From Triplophysa rosa (Eukaryota; Chordata; Actinopteri; Cypriniformes; Nemacheilidae), in NCBI RefSeq assembly GCF_024868665.1, contig NC_079895.1:6889069-6953068 (forward strand): a stretch of DNA of 64,000 bases, written 5' to 3'. The position numbers and the translations under genes were made by a program. The notes beneath the pieces were generated by a model. It saw nothing but the letters and a program-made list of their open reading frames with translations. It did not search any database and was not told the DNA's origin. Below are positions 34,819 through 46,859 of the stretch, piece after piece; the stretch's first letter is position 1; the number at the start of each line of letters is the position of its first letter.

Positions 34819-35185
34819 ATGGATAGTTTACCCAAAAATTTTAATTCTGTCTTACTCAAGTTTTTCCAAACTGTATACATTTCTTTGTTCTGATGAACAC
34901 AGAGAAAGATATTTGGAAGAATGTTAGCAACTAAAATGTCTGGGGCATCATTGAATACCATTGTAGAAAAAAATACTGTATAATGTTTTTTGAAAATGAG
35001 ATATTTTGAAGAATTTAGAAAAACACCTTGGACTACCATTTTGATTTTTTCTATGGTGCCCCAGAAATCTCAGTTGCTAACATTTTTCTTAATATCGTTC
35101 TTTGGGTTTAACAGAACAAAGAAATGTATATAGCTTTGAAACAACGTAAGGCTAAGTAATTCAGGACAGAATTATAATATTTTGA
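34819..35185. mobile_element. Decayed TTAA palindromic MITE
   Basis: It follows TTAA (34815-34818) as ATGGATAGTTTACCCAAAAA and keeps the family blocks TTTCTTTGTTCTGATGAACA and, inverted, AACAGAACAAAGAAATGTAT. The right end is eroded. Confidence 0.75.
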
Positions 35186-35712
35186 ATGCCTTGATAAGTC
35201 ACATTCATAAACGATAACCAGATGAAAGACTAACACGTTCGCATTAAATTGGCAAACCAGAAGTGCATGAGTTTATGCCCTGATGCTTTGACAAAAGATA
35301 GTTAGGTCTCCCATTCAGGGGTTATTTGTTTTCTGTAATGATCTCATTAAAGCGAGAGGTTTACGCTGAATTGTTAATTACCCCGTTGTCCAGGAGGAGA
35401 GGGAGCGCTGTGGCTTTGTGATTCATCTGACTGGCAGTAATTACTCACAGGATTGGCACTTCATCCATTGACTTTAATTCTGTTTCATTACAGAGAAGTT
35501 ACAGTGTTCATTAGTTTCAGAACTCCTAACAATGAGATGAGATGAGACAAGTTCTTTGTCATACACTGAAACAGGTGAAGTTTTGATTGCACCAAGCGTT
35601 GAGTGCTCGGCTGGGATCTCTGCTTTTGATCTTGCTCAAGGTTGATGTTGCGTGAGTTGTTCACAGACAGAAGTTTGATACTAAAATTCAGAACTTTTAT
35701 TAAGACATTTAG

Positions 35713-35935
35713 GCCCGGTTTCACAGACAAGGCTTAGCTTAAGCCAAGACTATGCCTTAGTTAAATTAGGATATTTGTTGATTTCATTAAAATGCCTTAG
35801 ATAAAAATATTACTGGTGTGCATATTGAGACAAAACAATGGCAATTACATATTTATATATACATTATGTCAGGGCAATTTATTTTCAGTTAAGACAGCTC
35901 ACTAGTCTTAAGCCTTGTCTGTGAAAACCGGGCAT
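35713..35935. mobile_element. MITE with CCCGGTTTCACAGACAAGG termini
   Basis: The inverted ends GCCCGGTTTCACAGACAAGG and CCTTGTCTGTGAAAACCGGGC bracket about 220 bp of AT-rich non-coding DNA that includes ATGCCTTAGTTAAATTAGGA. A degraded relative on the opposite strand is at 740-965. No convincing target duplication was seen, so the superfamily is left open. Confidence 0.8.
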
Positions 35936-36529
35936 TAGAATGCTTGGCATAGCTCAGGCTATTCCAGTTCAACTTACTGTAAAATTCAGTTTTTGCATGC
36001 TTCTTCATGCGATCTCATATTACTTTTCAAAATTCAGCAGTTATATCTTAAGTTCTTCAGTCACATATGTCACTTTTTTTTCCCTATGATATATATAAAT
36101 ATGTCTTAAAATATTTGTTTTTGTGTTATTTAATTTTAAAGGAATATATTTGAAGGGTTTATTTGCAAAAACAGATACAGTTTTAAAAAATGTTCAAAAA
36201 GTATTTTGAGCAAAACGGTTTTTATTGTGTTGTAGCGGTTTTAGCTAACGTTATTATATTGATGAGCAAAGCTCACCAAATATGGTTCTCCACCAGATCT
36301 TTCAAGATCATATCCATAAAATGAGTTATTTAAAACATCAATTTCAGTCAAGGAATTAGTTTAGTTTAGTTTAGTGATCAAATATACATATTTTACGGTC
36401 TCTGATTATATAAAGCATAACAATACTTGTATGCATTCGTCCAGCAAATGCCTCAATGATATTATATACTTTACATTATCTCATGGCCATAAGTAACATG
36501 ACTTTACCAAACAGGATTTAGAGCAAAGG

Positions 36530-36702
36530 TAGCGTAAATCGAAAACACAGTAGAAGGGACCAAGTTTGTGAGCCTGAATACAGAAAACCCATCACAAACG
36601 AATATATATGGTTGTTTATTAAACTCTACTCTACATGATAACAAAAACAATGACGATCGCATAACACACACAAATTACATGAAACATGAAATGCGCTAGG
36701 AA

Positions 36703-36745
<43 letters not shown>

Positions 36746-37740
36746 ATGGGAATGGCAGCGATTTCTGAACACCAATAAAAATCATCTTTAACAAAGAGGC
36801 ACAGACTTAACGCAGCTATTCTATAAATAGAAACAGATACTTGCAAGCTCTGTGCTGGACCGATATCTGTATGCATGTGCAGAGATGGAATTGTTCAAAA
36901 GGTTTCAGAAAGGCAGTCCTACAGAAGGTTTCGGGCCTCGTGGTCGGCCGGCATGGCTTAACCACGTGGCAGTAGAAGTCCATTGTTCCATCCCTTTCCC
37001 CGGGGGGAAGGGCAGTCTCCGAAGAGACCGAAGTAAGGGACGAAGCCGGAAGAGAAGAGAGGATGACAAGACAAGAGAAGGTTTTCAGAGCAGGCTCGAT
37101 ATTTAACCTCATGAGAGAGCATGCCCACCTGAGTTTGAATCGACCAATCAGAGTTGAGCAGGGAAGAGGTTCTTTGTCCACTCAACAGCTAATTTGCATC
37201 TTTATGACCTCCTGGCAACTTTACAAAATATCATTCCCAATTATAACATAATGAAAAGAAAGTGTTCTATGGTCACACAGTATATAAGGAGGAATTGTAA
37301 AGACAAACATTTAGATATCAAAAATGGACAGGTTTGAATTGCAACAAGTCATGATTCATTCAGATGGAACGCATACAAACAAAGCCTGAATTAAACTTGT
37401 ATATCTAACTGTGACAGACTATTTAAAATGGCACGAGCGCCAACACACAACCTAGATAGTTAGATGTATGTATAGAAAAGGACAGTTTAATCACATAAGT
37501 TCCTATTGTCAGGGACATTTCTCTGGTTAGCCTCAGATGTTAAGTTAGAGATGAGACAGAGACTTCTCACCAATGCTTTGAAGCATAGGGGTTGTAAATA
37601 TCCAACAGAGAGACAAAACGTTATCAAAACTCTAAAACCAGACCCCTGGAGCCAGGTTTTTGCTATGGTCTTTTGATGATGATAGCAAAAGAAACCAGGA
37701 CAAAAGGGAGTGGGAGTTGATGGCTCTTCTTTCAATGACT
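36530..37740 (-). mobile_element. Possible solo LTR-like segment, minus strand
   Basis: Read on the minus strand there is a CCAAT-type box (CTGATTGGTCG near 37150), an AT-rich TTAAATATC element about 40 bp on, a GC-rich pyrimidine stretch, a TATA-like CTATTTATAG near 36825, and AATAAA near 36617. That order resembles U3-R-U5 of an LTR. No TG/CA ends with a target duplication could be fixed, and no gag/pol remnant flanks it. It may equally be a unique promoter-like sequence. Confidence 0.25.
36705..36744. repeat. (AG)20 microsatellite
   Basis: A perfect AG dinucleotide run of 20 units ending before CATGGG. Confidence 0.95.
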
Positions 37741-38014
37741 CCGACCATTTGGCTTATGCTAGATTCTCTACAGTGTTATCATGTTTTTATTTTGTTTTTG
37801 TGTGTTAGTTAGCTGTATTTTTTGAGTTATTATTACTTAATCAAAATTAACTGCAGTTTGATTGATGTTACTTGGAATGCACAATAAAAAAACATGATTT
37901 TTGAACATTTTAGAAACTGAGTTATCTATTTTTGCAAATGAACTCTTAATTTCTAAACAGGTTGTGTGCGATTATGTCTTAAATATGAGGGACAACACAA
38001 GGTTTAGTTAAAAG

Positions 38015-38310
38015 TAGACATGCACCGATACTAAATTTGTCCAATCGCTACCGATAGCTGATTTTTCCGAGTGGTATCTGCCGATACCGATTACGAAGAT
38101 TAAACTAATATTTCTTAACTTTCTGAATGTTATTAATTCATATAATGACTACTAATATTGAACATCAAACTGGTGATGTTTCCTAACATTTTATATATAC
38201 AGAGCACAAATTCATTGCATTTTCCTGTCCGCTTTTGATTGATGGGATTTATCGGCTTTGATGATTATCAACCGATACCAATTATTGGCTGATGTATTGG
38301 TGCATCTCTA
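38015..38310. mobile_element. hAT-type MITE with intact 8-bp target duplication
   Basis: The termini TAGACATGCACCGATAC and ATTGGTGCATCTCTA are flanked by GTTAAAAG on both sides, a perfect 8-bp target duplication. The internal block from TATTTCTTAAC through TTGAACATCAAACTGGTGAT is shared with the copy at 63693-63909. It is 296 bp and non-coding. Confidence 0.93.
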
Positions 38311-39399
38311 GTTAAAAGTAACACAAAACATACTGTGGTTAACTAGACACAGAGATGTGTCCAGTTAAGGACAGGTTGTGTTGTTTTTAACATTACAGTT
38401 TTAAGTGAATGTTTGCCCTATTAGAGTGGGTTTACCTGAAATTGTTAATGGCATAATAATATGCAGCAATGCTGAAACGTCATTCAGACAATGACACATT
38501 ATTTTCTGTGAACAGTTGTATAGGAAACACTGTGGAAATATGCGCATGAAAATTAGTAGACTCATCATATTTCTATGGACATACTGTATGTACGCAGTCT
38601 CACTACATAACTCAAAAAACAAAGCTTAATATACAGTTCTGCTTCTGAATATCACGTTTACCTGCTACAAACTGCCTGAAGCAAAACTCTGAGCATCTTT
38701 TAATGATTTAATGCCACTAATATGGCAAACATTATAAATCCATTAGCTCATCCTCAGAAGCACTCAGCGCTACCTTAAGTAAAACAGCCAGCCTGCATTT
38801 TTGAGAACATTTTGAGTAGCAAGCATTTAAGGATGCTGCTAAACTTATGCCTAGCTTGAGTTTGCATCAACCTGTTGCTAAGTTTCTCATGCTGGGCGAT
38901 GTAATATATTATTTTACGTCGAGTATGTTGTTGACAGTGACTATCTTGTCTAACATGTTATTGGCAGACAGAATTGAGGTTGTGTTGTGCCACTCCAGAC
39001 GTCTCGCGTTCATTCAGTGCTGGATGTTATTAGATCCACTGTGGGAGATGTACTAACCGCAGCTGTGGTCACACAGTCAACAGCACAGGAGGTCCTCTCT
39101 CACATTCGACGACGGTGCCTTTCACTGGCAGCCTTTTGTGTGTGTTTTGCATGCCCAGCCCCCTGCTGACTACATGGAATTGATATAGACACTGACTTCT
39201 TTCGCGTTACAGGCACTTTTTGCTCACATCTCTTTGTTTTGTAAATGACCCATATCTGTGTTTTATTTCTTTCCCTCAATGTTTGCACTGAGGCTGTTTC
39301 TAGAGACATTTGGTAACTATGCGTAGGATTGTGCATCCGAGTTGGCATGTTTTAGTTTTACATGAAGCACTTCTGTTTCTTTTTGTATTCTTGCTGCAA

Positions 39400-39800
39400 T
39401 AGGTTGCAAGGAGCGACTTTAGCCAGAAAACTCTTGCTGAAGCCACGTAATCAGTCTGTCACGGTCACAGCCAAATTAAAACTTTGAGATCAAACCCCAT
39501 ACCTGTCTCACCTCTTCCCTTCCCACACACAGCAGGATTCTGAATCTCCCCAGACTCCCTTAATCACAGGCCCTGGGGGATCTTGTCAGAGCCTGTTAGT
39601 AAATGTTTATCCCACAGCGAACACCTGGCTGATCGCAGAATACACCCCCACGGTACACAGCTATCGCTCACCAGCCCCCCATCTACCCTGAGCGCCAACA
39701 TGCTTAGATGCGAGCCACATCCTAGTCCTGCCACTATGCAAGATGTCGCACCAAACACTGTGATTAGCATAAGCCTCATTCAGTTGCACATTTAATGAAA
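39400..39800. other. Repeat-poor GC-richer block, candidate regulatory sequence
   Basis: Pyrimidine-rich and CpG-containing sequence without transposon ends or splice-bounded ORF. Overlapping ORFs on both strands (about 70 codons each) show no recognisable protein. Confidence 0.25.
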
Positions 39801-40844
39801 CGTATTCCAGGGCTGTTAGAAAGCATCGAAGCTTTGAATAGTCACCTTAAACTTGAAATGATTACCCTTAGAGACCCTTGAACAATGTTATAATGTATCA
39901 TTAAGTACAATTACTTATATGGATTTCTAATGATCTGACACAGGGACTCTTTAATGGCGTTCCATAGGAAATCTTTAATTAAATGTGCACATTTTGAGAT
40001 GCAGTCCAATTTATTGCAGTTCGTATTCAGCATGCACCCCCGATTCAAGTCGCTATGCTGGTTGTGTATGCATTACAGACATGAAAAGTATATAGAGCAG
40101 GAAGTAGCTGTGTAGTTGAGAGTTGTAAATCACAGTGTCTTCTAAGGGCATTTTAAAAATTGGGTACCACCTGTTGAAGCTATGGTTTCTAAGTCCTGAA
40201 ACGTGTGTCTCTGTTTCAATGACCTTTTAAAGCAGGAGCTCTCAGCGGTTGTTCATTGATTTATTGAACATGGCTTTGGTGCTCGAGTCAGTCAGATCAT
40301 ACGAGCAGCGGTTCATTGAAGGGCTTCATTATTTACTCTTTAATTACTTTGGCCCAGTGGCCTTTTCTCTGTCTCTCTGCTTTGCACTATACAATGCCAG
40401 ACTAACCTTTGCTAGATCCTCTTAGGACAGAAAAAGAGCAAAGCCCGGCACCCGGTTGGCAGAGGCTTATGGAATGTGTCTGCTTTTCCTAATCATAATT
40501 AACTTCTGAACAAAACTGCTTTGCTCTTATCAGTATCAGCGCTTGTTTTGCAAGTCGCGAGATGCTGTTGCCGCACTTCGAAATGCAACATTATATTCAC
40601 TGTTTTTTTTTTTGATACTTTGAGCTCAAGAAAAAGTTGACATTTATTCTTTTACACACTTTGTTTATAATCTGGGATTATGAGGTGAAGTTGGCTAAGA
40701 AATATAAATGTTTAAAACTAAGATTTTAATGTGGTGTACCTGTAATTATCATATTTCAAAGTTATTAATACTTTGCATCATAGCATAGGGTCAAGAATAG
40801 AGAAACCCAACCGCTGGGCTTGTTTTAACCCTTTTGACAACTAG

Positions 40845-41235
40845 GGTTGGGCGATGACATCGCCCTGTGGCGTTATAAAGTGAAGCGTGTCTGGCACGAG
40901 CTGCGCAGAGACACATCTTCTTTATACAGCGCGAGCTGGGCAGCTATAAATTCAGGCGTGTGTCATCTGTACAGCGCGAGCTTCACAGTTATAAAGGGAG
41001 GCCTGATTGTATTGTAATGTTATATTCAATAAAAAGAGTTATAAATTGAAGCGCATCATTTTTATACAACGCAAGCTGCCCAGACACTCATCTTCTTTAT
41101 ACAACGCTGGCAGCGCAGATACGCGTCTTCTTAATACAGTTATAAAATCAAGACGGTCTGAGCAAACTGCGCGTCCTCTTTATACAGCGCAGTCTCCACA
41201 AAGTCAGGCCAGTCTGATCTGTACAGCGTGAGGTT
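40845..41235. repeat. Degenerate tandem array of a TATACAGCGCGAGCTG-type module behind a TAGGGTTGGGCGAT end
   Basis: The block begins TAGGGTTGGGCGAT, a common fish hAT-like terminus. It then repeats a module of very roughly 45-50 bp consisting of a TTTATACARCGC core, a GAGCTG..CAG motif and GTTATAAA, at least seven times with substitutions and indels. No matching right terminus is seen, so the element is truncated or the array has expanded within it. Confidence 0.75.
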
Positions 41236-41512
41236 TTATGCACATTAGCTTTGTTCATATTTGTTGACAATGCGATTTGCAGCCCGCAGCACAGAGCAGC
41301 GTGAGACACATGACGAATGTGAAATCACAGTGACAGTAGTTTGAGGAGTGATCAAAGCATTATGGTCAGTTAATGAGAGGGACCTGCTTGTGCCATCCCA
41401 GCATGTCACAAGGTCACTTTACCTCAAAGGTGGAAGAAACTTTCATTCAAACACCAGAATCTATAGAAAGCTTTAAAAATACACACTTTATATAATGCTG
41501 AAATGTTTATCG

Positions 41513-41630
41513 TTGGGTCAGAAAGGGATGAACTGCTGTGTTAAATTAACACAGAAAATGTTTGTATTTGACCAAACATAGGTTGAGTGATCGTACGCTG
41601 GGTTGAAAACCCCCAGCATTTTTAGAGCGC
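41513..41630. repeat. Fragment of the TTGGGT palindromic repeat family
   Basis: GTTGGGTCAGAAAGGGATGA, then TTTGACCAAACATAGGTTGA and CTGGGTTGAAAACCCCCAGC resemble the larger element at 60960-61375. Confidence 0.6.
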
Positions 41631-41744
41631 ATGTACAGTACAATACAAAACAATACATTACAGATCCTACACAATTGCTGCTACTGTCCTATATGGACAT
41701 TTGGTATAGCCTTGTTATATACTCTCCTGTTTGTGTTATTCTCA

Positions 41745-41792
41745 TTTGCAGTGGATAAAAGCATCTGCTAAATGAGTAAATGTAAACGTATA
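41745..41792 (+). mobile_element. SINE/L2 tail fragment
   Basis: GTGGATAAAAGCATCTGCTA followed by AATGAGTAAATGTAAA is the 3' tail shared with the SINE at 15511. Only the last 45 or so bases remain. Confidence 0.7.
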
Positions 41793-42608
41793 CATAAACT
41801 AAACACTTAATGTTTAATTGGAATAGGTGATGTCTATCATTTAGCCCAGAGTGCCAGCAAATGTAACTAATTCATTTGGGTGCCAAGGATGGAGGCGGAT
41901 GATGCTTCCATTAGCTGGTTTAAATATAAATGTTTCATGAACTGTTGTCTGGTCACTTTAAATTAGTGAACACTGAACTCTTAAGGGGATTTTCGATGAG
42001 ACGGTTCCTATCCCAGTTTACTATGTTGGAAACAAACTATAAGTAAGCTATTTGTAGGCCAATTTCACGAAAAGTGTCTCTGGTGTTTTTAAAACATTGC
42101 TCTGTTTGTTTGAGTCGTCTGGCATGTCACAGTCTGGCTCATCTAATAGCTGTTTTTTTGGAAGTGGAAGATGGGAGTGGGATGTACTATGGGCGGGGAT
42201 TGTTTGGTACACCTGTATGAGAACATTCAAGATTTGTATTATCTGGAATGGAATTTCAATAAATTCATGTGCTGTAGGTTTAGTTTTTAATCCAATACAT
42301 GCATGTATACAGTAATTAGTGAAAATTCACATAATTTTGTTAATTTGTTGAATTAGATTTCTCTGTTGTGCAATTGTAATTTGTTTTTAAATTGCAAAAA
42401 AGTAGTGGCCAGTTCAATTCAAATTCTCAATTCTCATTGAAACGGACCCAAGCCCTTCATTCAAAATCATTCCTAACCCTGTTTTTAAAATGCAATCCAG
42501 GGTTTCTATACAAGGGTTTATTTATAAGTGTAGAGACTAACAAATAGCACATTCTCTTACTCTACAGAATAAAATACTGATGTTTCTCTTCTGATTTTCT
42601 CTTTAAAG

Positions 42609-42678
42609 GTTACAAAAGGATTGTTGTGTGTCTACCGTAGCCCTGAAGTCTTAAGAATGGCCTGCTCGTGATGCCTGT
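42609..42678 (+). other. Candidate 70-bp non-coding exon on the plus strand
   Basis: A 70-bp unique segment is preceded by a pyrimidine-rich acceptor (TTTTCTCTTTAAAG ending at 42608) and followed by a perfect GTAAGT donor from 42679. All three frames are short; the only ATG ORF is four codons. It could be a 5' UTR exon of the presumed plus-strand gene that starts near 21 kb. A chance pair of splice-like signals is possible. Confidence 0.25.
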
Positions 42679-42689
42679 GTAAGTCGTTT

Positions 42690-44450
42690 TCTCCTTTTTC
42701 ACAATGTGCAGGACATCATTATCCAAAAAGCTCCTCACTTTAAAACTGAAGTTTTGAAGACTGTAGTCAATCGAAATACATTTAAATTTGTGGCATGTTA
42801 TTTATGTATGCTGAAGAGAACTCTTGTTAAAGTGGCTAAGTTTTTCAATTCGTAAAGATTAGGACCTTTAAAAAGCACCATAAACATAGATAGATCATAG
42901 TCATGTCTGATTTTTTTAAGGTCTGCTATTTGAACCATTCACAGAAGCTTGTGTTCAGCCATTCATTGAAAAATGACATGTCAATGTCATTGATGACACA
43001 AATGGCATTGATTCTTGCACATGTGTCTTCAGAAGACTTGGAATATCGCACACAAGTCATATAGTCATATATTAATGATTCCTTTTTGGTGTTTGTTTTT
43101 GTCCTTTTGGACTTCCACTGCAGTTATATGGCAAAAGTTTTGTAATGATTCTTCAGAAATGTCTGTTTTTGTGTTTCACTGAAAAGTAAAGAAAATAACA
43201 GGAATAATGAGCGTTTTCAAGTTTGGATAAAGTTTTCAATTTTCTTTGCCAAGAATTCGAGTCAAAGTGAAATTCTCCAGTTTTCATCGAGAATCTGCTT
43301 GAGGTTTCACGCTTTCTCTTTCCTGTTCTTTTTTGGCTTTTGTTTTTGTCACCCCCCTCACACTCCTCTCTCTGTTTCCCCGTCTCTATGACCGTGGACA
43401 AAGTCACGGAGCCTTTCAAGTCAAATCTCTTTATTCTGTGTTAGAAATTGAGTGTTCTGAAGCGTTCTGGCGGATAAAAAAGGGTTGAAACTTTTATTGC
43501 AGCCATTTATGGAGCGGCGCAGCCTGGGGTTCTTTTCCCGTCCTCAAAGGAAACCGTAGAAAGGCCTGACATATTTAATTGGCTATTTGTAAGTTAATTA
43601 AAGCTTGTATGTTGATGTGTTTGACAAATCACAAGAGCTTTTTCACATCCATTTAATCCTCTGACAATTTTCCCACTTTGGTATAAAATAAAACATTTTG
43701 AAGAAACTCTGAATTTGTTTTCTGAAGATGCACATTTCTTCGGTTGTTGTCATGGCGAGGGTAGATGTCATTTTGACAGCTTGTTTTTACGTAATTAAAG
43801 TGCATCACGAGCACAGTTCACTTTATATTTTGCAAGAAAATGAAGCCTGTTTGTTGGATTATTAACATTTGCATTATGCCATGTTTTTGTGACAATTTCC
43901 CCAATTTCCATTAACAAAATGTGTTCTGACGTTTTGATTTGAAATGACTTATTTAGGAAATGACTATAATGAAATATTTACATCAGCTCAAATTAAAGGC
44001 AGTACAGCAAATACTACCCTTATGTGCTGACTGTGCTAGTACATAATAGTAATGCAAAAAATCGTTACGACTAGACTTCATTTTATGTAGTGTGATGTTT
44101 TTTTTAATTTCAGGGTAAATTTATAACCCGAACATCCTCTTGAGAGGTTTTGTAAGAATCACCCTGCGTTTTCTGAGTTGTCTTAACTTTGCAGAGGATG
44201 TAGATAATGAATTACCAAGCACCTGGAACCACTAACTCTCCTCTCCCACTTTCCCCATTCTCTGTCTCTGTCCCCAAACATCTTCTAGATACAGAATCGC
44301 ACCCCACTTACTCCTTATTTTTTACTCTACATTGCACCATCCCTAAAAGTTTTTTCCACCAGTGACCTAATCCAGCTAAATTACATCATTTCTGCAGCTG
44401 TAGAATTCGTTTTCATTCACCGATACGCTTTTCTGGGAAGAAGCTCCTTT
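42690..44450. other. Unique AT-rich sequence, nothing recognised
   Basis: There are no transposon ends or coding exons. A pyrimidine-rich patch occurs at 43310-43390. Confidence 0.45.
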
Positions 44451-44499
44451 TTTGTATGTTGCTGGTCTTCTGTGCCCTTTCAGTGCGGCCAGGAGCTGC

Positions 44500-44885
44500 G
44501 GCGTTGTTTTAATTTTTACCCACCGTTGTTTGCAGACATTCGGTTCGGGATGACAATGAGCCGGAAGAAAACAAGCCTTTTACGATATGAATGGAGTAGG
44601 CACTAGAATGGGACTCGTGATCTGTAAGCTAGCTTTTAAAGGTCCGTTTCCCCCTCGGACGAATTAAAGACGTGCCATTATGCTTGGCAAATTACTACGC
44701 AGCCTTTGTGGTCCAGCCATGGTGCATTAGTGTGCCTTAAGATGGTCTAGCTGTGCCCATTCACCTAACAAAGAAATGGTCCCTCTGGCAGATCCTTGGC
44801 TGGTCTCACAGAGGAGCTATTCACACCGGGCTGAGGGGGCCGTGCGGTAGAGAGCTCGGCCACAAGGCAGCACGGACAAACTTTT
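44500..44885. other. Repeat-poor block, candidate conserved non-coding element
   Basis: Balanced-composition sequence with CpGs and no repeat termini or splice-bounded ORF, standing out from AT-rich neighbours. Candidate enhancer in the presumed sema5b 5' region, inferred from composition only. Confidence 0.25.
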
Positions 44886-45514
44886 ACTAAAGTAATGCTT
44901 CAAGAACAGCCATTTCCACAAATGCAAACCAATTACGGTGTTCGATTTGACAAGTTGCTGGGCAAAGAAACGGTACAATTCGTGTAGAATTAAAACCCTT
45001 TACAGAACTGGCCATGCTTGTGATGTTGTCAGTGTTTGTGGACGGAAAGAGGTGGAGTTGCTTGTTTTGGATTTGGGAATTTAGAGGTGGGGTAATATGG
45101 TAGCTGGGCCGAATTAAAAATGGGAGGAGTTCAGTGCTTCCCATTGGATTTTTGCCGAACGTTGTTTTGCTGTAAGAATGATACAGGATTTTGGGACTGT
45201 GGCAATTAATCAAACTCATGTGCTCCGTTCCAAAACCTAGTAGGCAACGTAATTATGCCGCCTTCATAGAAAGCTTGTTTTGGCCAAATATAGTTGCATA
45301 CAGCCATCACAGAGAATCACGATGCATTAGACCTTATATCACAAAATAAACGTACATATAGGAAATATCTTTAGGGCAAGCCAAAGTGAGAAAAATCTGA
45401 AAAAAAAATAAATAGAGAAAAGGGTTGTTTAAATTGATAAGTGTATTACTGCAATAGTGGGATTATTATCAATCAATCAATCCTGAATGTTTTGATGTAA
45501 TGATGTTTACCGTC

Positions 45515-45705
45515 AACAAAGTTTTTAAGTACCAGCAAATTGGCTTTACAAGTCATTTCAACTTAATGCACAGTAAGTTAATGTTAAGTTAATGTAACTT
45601 ACCAAAACAAGTTAAAATTGCTTAACTAGTTTGAAGACACTAAAAAAAGATAAAATATTAAGTTGAAATGACTTGTAAAGCTAATTTGCTTTTTAAAACT
45701 TAACA
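45515..45705. mobile_element. Short palindromic MITE
   Basis: AGCAAATTGGCTTTACAAGT...CATTTCAACTTAAT (45534-45567) is mirrored almost perfectly at 45657-45690, a 34-base inverted repeat with one mismatch and about 90 bp between arms. AAGTT-rich flanks extend the palindrome. Non-coding. Confidence 0.8.
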
Positions 45706-45774
45706 ACACTAAAGACTTTAAGCTGTCTTGTATGACATGTTGTCATATTGCTCTGAAATATACCGAAAGCCCTT

Positions 45775-46130
45775 TGTGAGGAATCCAACAGGAGGAATTG
45801 GCTATATGAAAGGTGTTTTTTTCGTTCTCCAAGATTGTTTTCTCCTTTATTGAGTTCAGGTTCCTCTCTTGCCGTAAATTAGTAAGAGGGAGTGATGATG
45901 GCGGCGAGAGCCTATAAATTGTGTATTGCTCTCGGGGTCATTAAGCCGCATGGTCCGGGCCTGCTGGATCTTTTATCATCCGCTTTGGATCAGCAGCCGT
46001 AAAATAGAGGCTAACTTTGTGTGTTTATTTCCCCATAACAAAAGATTAGCTGTCCACAGCTCAAGAGTTCAGCTAATGCTCGCCGGGACTGGAGCGGTCG
46101 CGGCAACATAAATCCACTGCCCAATTTTTG
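45775..46130. other. Repeat-poor block, candidate conserved non-coding element
   Basis: About 350 bp with purine/pyrimidine-balanced sequence, several AATTA/ATTAA cores and a CpG-containing centre (45890-46110). No ORF of note. Function unknown. Confidence 0.25.
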
Positions 46131-46176
46131 TTTCTTTCTCATTGCTTGCACCATTTCTGTCCTTCTCCGATTGTCT

Positions 46177-46196
46177 ATGTCTCTCTCTCTCTCTCT
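46177..46196. repeat. Short (CT)n microsatellite
   Basis: An uninterrupted CT run of about ten units, with degenerate CT repeats around it. Confidence 0.8.
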
Positions 46197-46796
46197 GCTT
46201 CTGTCTCTCCGTTATGTTTTGTCTCTATCTATCTTAATTAACTTGACTGCTTTTATTGTGTGAGGATCACTATTATTACAGAGATAAAAATATTCTGCTC
46301 TACTTCAGTACAGCACATGATTGTGTCTGATACACATATTAATCCCGAGCAGTGGTGGACTTCTGAAATGAAGTAAAGACACAATTTATGATTTTTTAGT
46401 CCAGTGTAAATTAATATTTCAGTTGTATTGGAGGTTGGTTTCTAGATGAATGGCATTTGGAATAACATTTATTGCTATATAATTTATAACATTTCATTGT
46501 TGACATTGGGGTGCAACTTTAATTTAACTGTGTTGAGTGCTCACTACAAACTAGCTCATGGACTGACCATTTTATTTTTCCTGGCATGTCTAGTTTAGTA
46601 TATTCATGGCCGGTTGCGAGCATCATACGCAGACATTGTCAGATTGACAGAATAATTATCCAATTGATTTAGAGTTGCACCCTTTCTCTGAACTTTTATC
46701 TGCTGGCATCTCCGTTAGACATTGTTGTTTCAGAAAAACAGTGGCTTTATATGGTGTTTGTTTTATTTATACTGCAATTTTGTTCTAAATAAGGTT

Positions 46797-46850
46797 TTAC
46801 TTGCATTTACATTTGTGCATTTGGCAGGCATTTTTATTTAAAGTGGCATT
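46797..46850 (-). mobile_element. SINE/L2 tail fragment, minus strand
   Basis: CATTTACATTTGTGCATTTG followed by GCAGGCATTTTTATTTAAAG is a degraded reverse complement of the shared SINE tail. Confidence 0.5.
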
Positions 46851-46859
46851 TTCAGTAGA

